Source: Paraktedonobacter sp036384215 (GTDB lineage: Bacteria; Chloroflexota; Ktedonobacteria; Ktedonobacterales; Ktedonobacteraceae). From it: DNA of 10,313 nucleotides. Shown here piece after piece: positions 1-6,513 of this stretch. Location: the NCBI GenBank assembly GCA_036384215.1, contig DASVMX010000330.1, forward strand, positions 1 through 10,313, given 5' to 3'. Within the stretch, counting starts at the first letter, position 1. Each line of letters starts with the position of its first letter. Both the position numbers and the translations under genes were made by a program. The notes beneath the pieces are model-generated. The model did no database searches. It was not told where the DNA came from and saw only the letters and a list, made by a program, of their open reading frames with translations.

Positions 1-1
1 G

Positions 2-202
2 CCGCTCCACCAGTTCCCCGCTCTTTTCAACACCACGCAGGGTGTGTTGATCCTGATCAATGCCTGTGCTATACTGCACTTCCAGGCATGGAAAATATAT
101 CTCAAAAAGGGACAGCGGAAACGTTTATTCTTTTGCCTGAACAAAAAGCAAGCGCGCCCGGACGCTGTCAGGCATAGCAGCCATTGCCAGAACATGATAT
201 AA
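2..202 (+). CDS. C-terminus of an unidentified membrane protein (partial, 5' end outside window)
   Basis: An open frame runs from the window edge to a TAA at 200-202, giving 66 residues with no start inside the window. The translation has a hydrophobic stretch (FNTTQGVLILINACAILHF) followed at once by a strongly basic segment (KIYLKKGQRKR). This is the pattern of a last transmembrane helix with a cytoplasmic, positive-inside tail. The other two forward frames give less protein-like sequence. I cannot name the family; a polytopic enzyme such as a membrane glycosyltransferase is possible but unsupported. The tail overlaps the predicted promoter of the next gene, so that promoter would lie inside this coding end. 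The call rests on composition alone. Confidence 0.45.
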   Translation, partial: PLHQFPALFNTTQGVLILINACAILHFQAWKIYLKKGQRKRLFFCLNKKQARPDAVRHSSHCQNMI

Positions 203-203
203 T
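195..203 (+). promoter_or_regulatory. Extended -10 promoter, probably for rsfS
   Basis: A perfect TATAAT lies at 198-203, directly preceded by TGA at 195-197, which is the TGn extended -10 element. No good -35 box lies 16-18 bp upstream, which extended -10 promoters tolerate. Transcription would start near 210, about 75 nt before the rsfS start. The element also sits within a short inverted repeat (ACATG at 192-196, CATGT at 205-209). It is the only strong promoter-like site before rsfS and the small membrane protein. Confidence 0.5.
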
Positions 204-287
204 GCATGTCATAGAGTCTCTTTCTTGCCTCCAGGTACAGTAACCTGTCAAAGCGAGAGTTGAAAAAATAGAAAACAGGGAGTGATT

Positions 288-647
288 GTGGAAGGAGTAT
301 TGCTCGATCCTGGCCAGTTGGCGCGCTCCGCTGTGGACGCTGCCTCTGATAAGAAGGCTTCCGATGTCCTTCTCCTGGATATCCGCGAAGTTACCACCTT
401 CGCAGATTACTTTGTGATCTGTAGCGGCAGCAACCGCCGCCAGATCCAGGCGATCGCTGAAGCGATTGATGATCAGCTTAGCGCTCAGGGAGCCAGCCTG
501 TTCCATCGCGAAGGTGACGCGGAAACAGGGTGGATTCTGCTTGATTTCGGGGATGTGATTATCCACATCCTGGGCCCCAAGGAAAGGGAGTATTATGATC
601 TGGAACGGCTCTGGAGCGGCGCCAAAACGGTTGTGTATCTACAGTGA
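288..647 (+). CDS. rsfS: Ribosome silencing factor RsfS (YbeB/Iojap family)
   Basis: RsfS binds ribosomal protein L14 (uL14) on the 50S subunit and blocks joining to the 30S, lowering translation under nutrient limitation. The protein is about 119 residues, normal for the family. It shows the family core: VTTFADYFVICSGSNRRQIQAIA in the N-terminal half, then HREGDAETGWILLDFGDVIIHIL, then REYYDLERLW near the C-terminus. I chose the GTG at 288 because an AGGGAG Shine-Dalgarno sits at 277-282 with 5-nt spacing. A GTG at 282 is in frame two codons earlier but overlaps that Shine-Dalgarno. The next gene follows after 23 nt and is probably co-transcribed. Family identity is secure. The usual neighbours nadD and yqeK are not visible upstream here. 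Confidence 0.95.
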   Translation: MEGVLLDPGQLARSAVDAASDKKASDVLLLDIREVTTFADYFVICSGSNRRQIQAIAEAIDDQLSAQGASLFHREGDAETGWILLDFGDVIIHILGPKEREYYDLERLWSGAKTVVYLQ

Positions 648-670
648 TTTCAACACAAAGGTGGTCAACG

Positions 671-847
671 ATGACATTCTTGCGTAATCGACTCTTTCTC
701 GGAGGCATTCTGATCGGCGGCATCTCCGGCATCATTGTCGGTTCCGTTATCGCGTTTACGCTCGGCGAAAGCAGCGTGAGCGCAGTACGCCGCGCGCTAC
801 AAGAGCGCAACAAGGGCAAAGTGCCGGTCGAATATCTTTCTCAATAA
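671..847 (+). CDS. Small single-span membrane protein (glycine-zipper, YtxH-like)
   Basis: This encodes 58 residues. A short basic N-terminus (MTFLRNR) precedes one hydrophobic helix at about residues 8-31 (LFLGGILIGGISGIIVGSVI), rich in GxxxG-type glycine spacing. A charged C-terminal tail of about 27 residues follows (ESSVSAVRRALQERNKGK). The ATG at 671 has a strong AAAGGTGG Shine-Dalgarno at 657-664 with 6-nt spacing. An in-frame GTG at 644 overlaps the rsfS stop but lacks a comparable site. The architecture resembles small YtxH-type proteins, whose function is poorly known, and the glycine pattern suggests helix packing or oligomerisation in the membrane. The probable terminator begins 43 nt after its stop, making it the last gene of the rsfS unit. 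I assign no function. Confidence 0.7.
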   Translation: MTFLRNRLFLGGILIGGISGIIVGSVIAFTLGESSVSAVRRALQERNKGKVPVEYLSQ

Positions 848-890
848 GAATACTATATCCCGCTTCATTTGCTGGCTCCTTGCCCGTATA

Positions 891-960
891 ACTGGCTCTA
901 TTCTGCTCAACGCGCTCTCGTTCAATCCGCGGAAGCTCATCCGCGCAGAATAGAGCCAGT
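891..960 (+). terminator. Large hairpin with perfect 16-bp stem, probable terminator of the rsfS unit
   Basis: ACTGGCTCTATTCTGC at 891-906 is exactly complementary to 945-960, enclosing a 38-nt loop. The loop contains its own hairpin, GCGGA at 929-933 pairing with TCCGC at 940-944. The 3' flank from 963 is pyrimidine-rich (GGTTTTCTCTCTTTC). That fits factor-independent termination, although the stem is long, the loop large and the T run interrupted. The position, 43 nt after the small membrane protein and before the next promoter, fits a terminator. A dispersed palindromic repeat is the alternative. The rest of the 848-1119 gap holds only the promoter and inverted repeat described next. Confidence 0.5.
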
Positions 961-1042
961 CTGGTTTTCTCTCTTTCTCCACCGCGTAAACACGCGTTTT
1001 CGTCTCTTTCCCCCCAAATCTCCTAACAATCTGTCCAGGCAC

Positions 1043-1072
1043 TTTACATGTGCACATAGAAACATGTAAAAT
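1043..1072 (+). promoter_or_regulatory. Sigma-70-like promoter overlapping a perfect 9-bp inverted repeat
   Basis: TTTACA at 1043-1048 (5 of 6 to TTGACA) and TAAAAT at 1067-1072 (5 of 6 to TATAAT) are separated by 18 bp, giving a plausible promoter for the lamin-tail-domain gene with a leader of about 40 nt. The same stretch holds a perfect inverted repeat, TTTACATGT (1043-1051) and ACATGTAAA (1062-1070), with a 10-nt spacer. Each arm includes the palindrome ACATGT. A repeat covering both core promoter elements looks like an operator for a dimeric repressor. The elements are visible in the sequence; the regulation is inferred. Confidence 0.5.
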
Positions 1073-1119
1073 AGACCAAATTATCGTACCAGGTGGTCAG
1101 GTCGCAATGGAGGAATATC

Positions 1120-2064
1120 ATGGGTACAGTGCATCTTTTTATCTCTTATTGGTTTACCAGCTCTCGACGGACAGTTCAGTGGATTTCGCTGGTTCTAGCG
1201 GCCTTTGTGCTTTGCTCTGGCCTGTTCGGACTGGCCGCGCCAGTTCTTGCCAACCCTCAAAGTCATGGATGTGCCCCCGCTGTTCCACCCTCAGTGGCCA
1301 ATACTATTCCCCTCCAGGATGCTGCCGGGAGCATATGGATCAACGAGATCCTGTTAAACCCAGCCTCAAACTGGAATTGCTCTGAACCAAACAAGATCTA
1401 TTCTTCACAGAGCGATAGTTGGATCGAGTTTTTAAATCCGCAAAATCAGGCATTCGATCTCTATGCTGCTCATGCCCAGATTTCACTCGATGGCGGATCT
1501 ACCTTCATCTTCTTTCCCTTTGGCACAACTATTGCAGCCAATGGCTTTCTGGTGGTTTTCCCGCAATACAATCAGACAGTGGCCGCTTCGACACCCTGGA
1601 ATGTTATTTTGCGGGTTGGAGGCGCTATCATTGACCAGGTAAAAGCGCCTGTGCTGCAATCTGATCAGTCCTACGAACGCATACCAGACGGCTCCACCAC
1701 CTGGCTCTACTCGGGCCACCCCACAATTGATGCCAGCAACAACGCGATGAACCAGACCGTCACGCCAACGGCGACAAAGAAGCCTGTCACGACGGGCAGC
1801 CCCACAAGTGGCGCGACAAATCAGCCAGCCAGTTCTGGAACTCAACCCACCTGGAGGAAAGTCCAGTTTCCTGCGAGCTCGACGCCTGCCCCCGATCTCA
1901 CCACGACCGTCGATTCCTCTACACTGGCGTTTCATCCCCCTCAGAATCCGCCCGTACCATCGGGCAATGGCTCTGGCGGCTGGGTTATTGCGTTGACAGT
2001 TTTTCTCGCGCTGCTGTTCCTGATCTCTCTGATCTGGTGCTGGCGGCTTTTCCACGCGCCTTGA
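1120..2064 (+). CDS. Secreted lamin-tail-domain protein with C-terminal membrane anchor
   Basis: The 314-residue product has a signal peptide at residues 1-44: basic RR at 16-17, a hydrophobic core at about 22-43, and a probable cleavage site after VLA (A44). A lamin tail (LTD) domain spans about residues 72-200. Its markers are SIWINEILLNP, DSWIEFLNPQNQAFDLYAA, then TFIFFPFGTTIAANGFLVVF, which is the typical LTD beta-sandwich pattern. A Thr/Pro/Ser-rich, low-complexity linker covers about 214-285. One transmembrane helix at about 288-308 leaves a tail of six residues. C51 and C87 are the only cysteines outside the signal peptide and the anchor and could form a disulfide. The ATG at 1120 follows GGAGG at 1109-1113; an in-frame GTG at 1093 lacks such a site. 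No LPXTG motif or catalytic domain is present. Bacterial LTD proteins are extracellular and often linked to surfaces or nucleases, but here a surface structural or binding role is only inferred. Confidence 0.8.
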   Translation: MGTVHLFISYWFTSSRRTVQWISLVLAAFVLCSGLFGLAAPVLANPQSHGCAPAVPPSVANTIPLQDAAGSIWINEILLNPASNWNCSEPNKIYSSQSDSWIEFLNPQNQAFDLYAAHAQISLDGGSTFIFFPFGTTIAANGFLVVFPQYNQTVAASTPWNVILRVGGAIIDQVKAPVLQSDQSYERIPDGSTTWLYSGHPTIDASNNAMNQTVTPTATKKPVTTGSPTSGATNQPASSGTQPTWRKVQFPASSTPAPDLTTTVDSSTLAFHPPQNPPVPSGNGSGGWVIALTVFLALLFLISLIWCWRLFHAP

Positions 2065-2070
2065 CGCGTG
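2053..2070 (+). other. Short hairpin at the stop codon of the lamin-tail-domain gene
   Basis: CACGCG at 2053-2058 pairs with CGCGTG at 2065-2070 around a 6-nt loop that contains the TGA stop. No T tract follows, so a factor-independent terminator is unlikely. It may protect the mRNA end or be chance. The TTGACG at 2061-2066 could serve as a -35 element for the downstream glycosidase gene, with a poor -10 (TACTCT) 17 bp on at 2084-2089; that promoter is weakly supported. Confidence 0.25.
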
Positions 2071-2142
2071 TGAGCGACCATGGTACTCTGACACCGGAGG
2101 CCGCTCTCCAACTCTACGACAAACTAAAGCGAGACATATTGT

Positions 2143-3522
2143 ATGCCTGAAATCACTCATACTCAGCCTGCATCTGATGCGACTGACAAGTTACAACGCA
2201 ATCGACGCGCGAAAATCTCCATCATTGGCGGTGGTAGTGCCTATTGCGCGGGGCTGATGCGAGCGTTCGCTCACCATGCCCGGCATTTTCAGGGCTGCCA
2301 CATCACGCTGATGGACATCGACCAGGCTGGCCTGGAACTGATCTATACGCTTGGCACGAAATTCTTCCGCAACGCGGGTGCTGATCTGACCCTGGAGGCC
2401 ACAACTGACCGCCGGGCCGCGTTGAGCGATACTGATTTTGTGCTGACCAGCTTCCGCACTGGCGGCCTCCAGGCCCGCGGTCTGGATGAGAAGATCCCAC
2501 TGCGCCACGGCTTGATTGGTCAGGAGACGGTTGGCGCGGGCGGCTTTTTCTACGCGCTGCGGACTGTGCCTGTTGTGACTGAGATCGCGCTGGAGATGGA
2601 AGAGGTCGCGCCTCGTGCCTTCTTGCTGAACTACACCAATCCGAGCAATATCGTAACCGAGGCGGTCGCTCATTGCAGTAATATCAAAATCATCGGTATG
2701 TGTGACGGGCCGGTCCACGAGATTCCCCACTTTGCCAGGCAGGCAGGCATCGCCCTGCCAGATAACCAGCGGCTCTATCACCGTACCGTCGGGCTCAACC
2801 ACGGCAACTGGACCACCGCGGTCTGGCGCGAGGGCGTAGATATTCTGCCGGAGATCGTCTCCTGGTGCCAGAATTATCTGGCAACAAGCCCGCAGATGAC
2901 GCTGGATAACTACTCGTTTGTAATGATTGCCACCCTCACCGCGCACTACGGCGCCATCCCTTCGGATTATATGCACTACTACTATTTCCCGGAGCAGGTT
3001 CTCGAATTCTACCGCCAGAAACCCACTTCACGCGCGGAAGATATCATGGCTATGCTGCCCAGCATCCTGGAACACTACCGTGAAGAAGCGCAAAAAGAGG
3101 CGCCACAGTTGCAAAAAATGCGCGGCGGCGGCGGTTTTGGCGACTTCGCTCTGGACATCGTGCGCAGTATTCTCAACAACACTGGCGAAGAATGGGTGCT
3201 GAACGTCCCCAATCGCGGCACGCTCAATTTTCTGGCCGATGATCGCGTGATCGAAGCCCCCTGCCGGGTCGATGCGCGAGGCGCGACTCCGCTTGTACAG
3301 GGCGATGGAGGTATCGCGCTGGATCAGCGCGGGCTGATCTCCCTGCTGAGCGAATTTGAGGGCGCTACGGCCCAGGTCGCGCTGCGTGGCACGCGGCGCG
3401 AGGCCATCAAGGCGCTGGCCGCTAATCCGCTGGTGCTGTCCTATAGCAAGGCCGAGGCAGTCTACAATGACCTGGCCGCGGCCCACGCGCGCTATCTGCC
3501 AGAACGGCTGCTGAAAGACTAA
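2143..3522 (+). CDS. Glycoside hydrolase family 4 (NAD- and divalent-metal-dependent glycosidase)
   Basis: GH4 enzymes cleave glycosides by an NAD-dependent oxidation-elimination cycle using Mn2+; they are cytoplasmic. The 459-residue length is typical. A Rossmann start KISIIGGGSAY lies at about residues 24-34. DTDFVLTSFRTGG, then GLIGQETVGAGGFFYALRTVP, match the family nucleotide/substrate region. NYTNPSN is at 163-169, CDGP at 187-190, GLNHGNW at 217-223 and SDYMHYYYF at 274-282. The expected metal ligands are C187 and H220. D188 aligns with the general acid of the CD-type subgroup (GlvA D172), and Y276 or the YYY at 279-281 should supply the catalytic tyrosine. The C-terminal half has EEWVLNVPNRG. 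Substrate is unclear: the four-residue signature differs from the classical CHSV, CHEV, CNVP and CDMP types, and no PTS or sugar transporter is nearby. The ATG at 2143 has only a weak Shine-Dalgarno, but no alternative Met precedes the Rossmann fold. Confidence 0.9.
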   Translation: MPEITHTQPASDATDKLQRNRRAKISIIGGGSAYCAGLMRAFAHHARHFQGCHITLMDIDQAGLELIYTLGTKFFRNAGADLTLEATTDRRAALSDTDFVLTSFRTGGLQARGLDEKIPLRHGLIGQETVGAGGFFYALRTVPVVTEIALEMEEVAPRAFLLNYTNPSNIVTEAVAHCSNIKIIGMCDGPVHEIPHFARQAGIALPDNQRLYHRTVGLNHGNWTTAVWREGVDILPEIVSWCQNYLATSPQMTLDNYSFVMIATLTAHYGAIPSDYMHYYYFPEQVLEFYRQKPTSRAEDIMAMLPSILEHYREEAQKEAPQLQKMRGGGGFGDFALDIVRSILNNTGEEWVLNVPNRGTLNFLADDRVIEAPCRVDARGATPLVQGDGGIALDQRGLISLLSEFEGATAQVALRGTRREAIKALAANPLVLSYSKAEAVYNDLAAAHARYLPERLLKD

Positions 3523-3556
3523 ATGGCACGCCTGGCTGCTTCCAATTAGCCCAATC

Positions 3557-3582
3557 GCATGGTATCATGCTCGTAGGAGCAT
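3557..3582 (+). other. Two mutually exclusive small hairpins between the GH4 gene and glcD
   Basis: GCATG (3557-3561) can pair with CATGC (3566-3570). ATGCTC (3567-3572) can instead pair with GAGCAT (3577-3582) around a GTAG loop. The two share 3567-3570, so only one can form at a time. The second is followed by TTGTTGATT, a weak T-rich flank that might serve as a poor terminator for the GH4 gene. The stems are short and may be chance. The rest of the 116-nt gap shows only the glcD Shine-Dalgarno. Confidence 0.2.
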
Positions 3583-3638
3583 TTGTTGATTAACCTGCAA
3601 CGGCCCCTGACAACCACAGCAGCCAAAGGAGCAAATCT

Positions 3639-5105
3639 ATGAGCATCACAGAGCTTCCTCTCGCAGTAGCGGCTCCCCTTTTTGAGCGCCTGTCCGAGCA
3701 GAAAAAAGCTGAAGTTGTGCGCGATCTCAGTATATTGCTGGGAGCGCGCTATGTGCTGTCGTCCCCTTACGACCTGATGCTCTACGAATATGACGCGTCT
3801 ATCGACCGCAGCAAGCCAGACATTGTGGTACTGCCCTCTACGACGGAAGAGGTCGCGGAGATTGTGAAAATTGCGGCTCGGTATGACATTCCAGTGGTGC
3901 CGCGTGGCGCGGGAACAGGTCTGAGCGGGGGCGCGGTCCCAATCTACGGCGGCATTGTCATTGTGTTCGCGCGCATGAACCGCATTCTGGAAGTGGATTA
4001 TGAGAACCTGCGCGCGGTCGTTCAGCCAGGACTGGTCAATCTTCATCTGAGCAACGCGCTCAACTCGACTGGTTTCTATTACGTGCCTGACCCCAGCAGC
4101 CAGCGCTCCTGTACCATTGGCGGGAATGTGGGCGAGAACGCGGGTGGGCCACACACGCTGATCTACGGGGTTACGACAAACCACGTGCTGGGCCTGGAAA
4201 TTGTGACCGCTGACGGGGAAATTCTCCAGGTGGGCGATTGGACGCCCGATGTGCCTGGCTATGATCTGACTGGCCTGATTGTCGGCTCTGAGGGTACGCT
4301 CTGCATCGTCACAAAAATTATTGTCAAAATGGTCCATCTACCCGAGGCGGTGAAAACGCTGGTCGCGATCTTTGATAGCCTTGATGATGCTTCCAATACC
4401 GTCTCAGAGATTATTTCTTCTGGTGTAATCCCTTCAGCAATTGAAATGATGGACCAGATGATCCTGCAAGCAGTCGAGGCCGACTCACAGGCAGGCTATC
4501 CCCTGGACGCTGCGGCGGTTCTGCTAATGGAGTCAGAAGGCATGGCAGAAGGGGTGCGCGAGCAGGTAGAGGCGATTGTGCGCGTTTGCGAGCAGCACCG
4601 AGCGCGCTCGGTGCGTATCGCGGCCAACGAAGAGGAGCGCCAGCGCTTCTGGGCGGGACGTAAAAATGCCTTTGGCGCGGTCGGGCGCATCTGCCCGGAA
4701 TTTTATGTCCAGGATGGTGTGGTTCCGCGCACGCGCCTGCCCCAGGTGCTGCGCAGGATCAGCGAAATTTGCGCCAGCTACGGACTGCGTGTTGGCAATG
4801 TCTTTCACGCTGGCGATGGCAATCTGCACCCGCTGATCCTTTTCGATTCGCAGATTCCCGGTGAAATTGAACGTGTTCGCCAGGCGGGGCATGAAATTCT
4901 CCAGGTCTGCGCCGATGCGGGCGGTACTATTACCGGTGAGCATGGGGTGGGCCTGGAAAAACAGGAAGAGATGGCGTTGATTTTTAGCGAAACCGACTTG
5001 CGCGTCATGCAGCAGGTGCGCGAGGCCTGGAACCCTCGCCAACTGCTCAATCCCGGCAAGCTTTTCCCACAACCTGGGCGGTGCGCTGAAGTTAAACAGC
5101 TCTGA
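3639..5105 (+). CDS. glcD: Glycolate oxidase FAD subunit GlcD
   Basis: GlcD is the FAD-linked catalytic subunit that oxidises glycolate (also some D-2-hydroxyacids such as D-lactate) and passes electrons through GlcE and GlcF to quinone. It is 488 residues, close to the E. coli protein (499). The N-terminal PCMH-type FAD domain shows VVLPSTTEEVAEIVKIA, PRGAGTGLSGGAVP from P88, and CTIGGNVGENAGGPHTLIYG. The C-terminal FAD-oxidase domain holds HAGDGNLHP, with H390 and H397, and GEHGVG, with E434. By analogy with D-2-hydroxyglutarate dehydrogenase, these three should bind the catalytic divalent metal. The end, NPGKLFP, is a family hallmark. The ATG at 3639 follows AAAGGAG at 3625-3631 with 7-nt spacing. 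It heads the glcD-glcE-methyltransferase-glcF cluster, 67 nt before glcE. D-lactate dehydrogenase is the main alternative, but the adjacent glcE and glcF favour glycolate oxidase. Confidence 0.93.
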   Translation: MSITELPLAVAAPLFERLSEQKKAEVVRDLSILLGARYVLSSPYDLMLYEYDASIDRSKPDIVVLPSTTEEVAEIVKIAARYDIPVVPRGAGTGLSGGAVPIYGGIVIVFARMNRILEVDYENLRAVVQPGLVNLHLSNALNSTGFYYVPDPSSQRSCTIGGNVGENAGGPHTLIYGVTTNHVLGLEIVTADGEILQVGDWTPDVPGYDLTGLIVGSEGTLCIVTKIIVKMVHLPEAVKTLVAIFDSLDDASNTVSEIISSGVIPSAIEMMDQMILQAVEADSQAGYPLDAAAVLLMESEGMAEGVREQVEAIVRVCEQHRARSVRIAANEEERQRFWAGRKNAFGAVGRICPEFYVQDGVVPRTRLPQVLRRISEICASYGLRVGNVFHAGDGNLHPLILFDSQIPGEIERVRQAGHEILQVCADAGGTITGEHGVGLEKQEEMALIFSETDLRVMQQVREAWNPRQLLNPGKLFPQPGRCAEVKQL

Positions 5106-5152
5106 TAGGAACTAGAGAGGTATGGGCGCATAGAGCGCGAAAATAAAATCTC

Positions 5153-5171
5153 CTACGTAATGGAGGCGTAG
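5153..5171 (+). promoter_or_regulatory. Hairpin presenting the glcE Shine-Dalgarno in its loop
   Basis: CTACG (5153-5157) pairs with CGTAG (5167-5171). The 9-nt loop TAATGGAGG contains the whole GGAGG Shine-Dalgarno (5162-5166) of glcE, and the TTG start follows at 5173. A competing pairing of CTCC (5150-5153) with GGAG (5162-5165) would hide the same site. The two pairings overlap, so they could form an on/off pair. Stems of 5 and 4 bp are weak and could be chance. Confidence 0.3.
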
Positions 5172-5172
5172 T

Positions 5173-6513
5173 TTGTCGATGATAGAAATCGAGACATTTA
5201 TTCGTGAAATGCAAGACAATATCCCTGATCTTCAGGTAATCAATAATCCCGAGCATCTAAGCAACTACGCAATAGATGGCCTGCTGCCACGTCTGGTTGT
5301 TAAGCCACGCAACGCGCAGGAGGTTTCCGGGGTGGTTGCGCTGGCGAATCAGCGCGGCCTGACAACCCTGGCCCGAGGCGGGGGATCGCGGATGCACCTG
5401 GGCTCTATTCCCGAGTCCCTTGATATCCTGATCGAAACTGGCAAACTCACGCGCCTTTTAGAACACGAGGCGCCCGACCTGACCTGCCAGGTCGAGGCGG
5501 GCATCTCTCTTGCCGAGTTGCAAAGCCAACTGGGTACCAAGGGCCAGTGGCTACCGCTGGACGCGCCAGATCCCGCGCAAGCGACCGTTGGCGGCATCCT
5601 GGCGTCCAATGCCAGCGGTCCCAAACGCCTGCGCTACGGCACGGCGCGCGACCTGGTGATTGGCCTCCAGGTGGTACAGGCCAATGGCGAAATTGCGCGC
5701 AGCGGTGGCAGAGTAGTAAAAAACGTGGCCGGCTATGATCTGAACAAGCTCTACATTGGCTCGTTAGGAACCCTGGGCGTTATCGTCGAAGCAAATTTCA
5801 AGCTCCAGCCCATCCCGGCCAACGAACGCACGCTACTACTGACCTTTTCAAACAGCCAGGATGCCATGCAAACCGTGATTTCCATCCTGGGTTCTCAGCT
5901 CACACCCAGCGCGCTTGAATTAATCGACGCTGGCGCAGCCAACGATATGAGCGATTTCTTTGGTTTGAACCTGCCGACCAACGGCTATACCCTGGCGCTC
6001 GATTTTGAAGGCAGCCTGACTATCATCGAACGTCAGATAGACGAGGCACGGCTGATCGCGCGCACCAACGGCGCACTGCTGGGTGACGACCTGGCCGGAA
6101 ACGAGCAAGAGCAATTCTGGAACGTGGTACGCGAACACCTGGATGGCTCGGTAACCTGTAAAGCAGCGATTCTGGTCTCGCAGATAGCGCTATACCTGCA
6201 AAAACTCGCAGAGATCTGCCAGCGCCACGACCTGGAGTCAGCGGTGATCGCGCACGCAGGAAATGGTATCCTGTATATAGAGCTGCGGCCAGGTGATGCC
6301 ACGACGCGCCTGGTAGAGGCTATCGCCGAACTGCGCAAAAGCGCCAGGGAGGCGCGTGGCAGCCTGGTCGTCGAACGCTGCCCGGTCGATCTTAAACGCC
6401 GCCTCAATGTCTGGGGCGAACCAGGCGCGAATTTCCGCCTGATGCAGCGACTTAAAAACCAATTTGATCCCAAAGGAACCTTTGTCAAAGGGCGTTTTGT
6501 GGGGGGACTGTGA
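5173..6513 (+). CDS. glcE: Glycolate oxidase FAD-binding subunit GlcE
   Basis: GlcE is the second FAD-binding subunit of the glycolate oxidase complex. The product is 446 residues (from TTG), clearly longer than E. coli GlcE (about 350), with a fuller C-terminal FAD-oxidase-like domain. The FAD domain has PRNAQEVSGVVALA, RGGGSRMHLG (R68 onward), ATVGGILASNASGPKRLRYG and GGRVVKNVAGYDLNKL. The C-terminal domain has HAGNGILYIEL, where the second metal-type histidine of GlcD is replaced by Y368, so this subunit probably lacks the catalytic metal site. I chose TTG at 5173 because GGAGG (5162-5166) lies 6 nt away; the ATG at 5179, two codons in, would have 12-nt spacing. The stop overlaps the next gene by 4 nt (GTGA), implying translational coupling. 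Confidence 0.9.
   Translation: MSMIEIETFIREMQDNIPDLQVINNPEHLSNYAIDGLLPRLVVKPRNAQEVSGVVALANQRGLTTLARGGGSRMHLGSIPESLDILIETGKLTRLLEHEAPDLTCQVEAGISLAELQSQLGTKGQWLPLDAPDPAQATVGGILASNASGPKRLRYGTARDLVIGLQVVQANGEIARSGGRVVKNVAGYDLNKLYIGSLGTLGVIVEANFKLQPIPANERTLLLTFSNSQDAMQTVISILGSQLTPSALELIDAGAANDMSDFFGLNLPTNGYTLALDFEGSLTIIERQIDEARLIARTNGALLGDDLAGNEQEQFWNVVREHLDGSVTCKAAILVSQIALYLQKLAEICQRHDLESAVIAHAGNGILYIELRPGDATTRLVEAIAELRKSAREARGSLVVERCPVDLKRRLNVWGEPGANFRLMQRLKNQFDPKGTFVKGRFVGGL

Noticed and set aside
797..1057. Open frames on both strands through the 848-1050 gap (about 86 and 66 residues).
   Set aside because: They run through the 16-bp inverted repeat and overlap the small membrane protein or promoter, have no family resemblance, and lack good ribosome binding sites. 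The hairpin and promoter explain the region better.
1483..2160. Long - strand frame (225 residues) opposite the lamin-tail-domain gene.
   Set aside because: It is Arg-, Gly- and Cys-rich, overlaps the promoter region of the GH4 gene, and is antisense to a gene with signal peptide, domain and anchor. It is a shadow frame of GC-rich coding DNA.
3546..4337. Long - strand frame (263 residues) opposite the start of glcD.
   Set aside because: It is His-, Asn- and Arg-rich, has no domain, and lies antisense to conserved GlcD FAD-binding motifs.
5122..5133. Three-codon mini-frame (ATG at 5122) after an AGAGAGG in the glcD-glcE gap.
   Set aside because: The Shine-Dalgarno-like site is only one nt from the ATG, too close to work, and three codons carry no signal.
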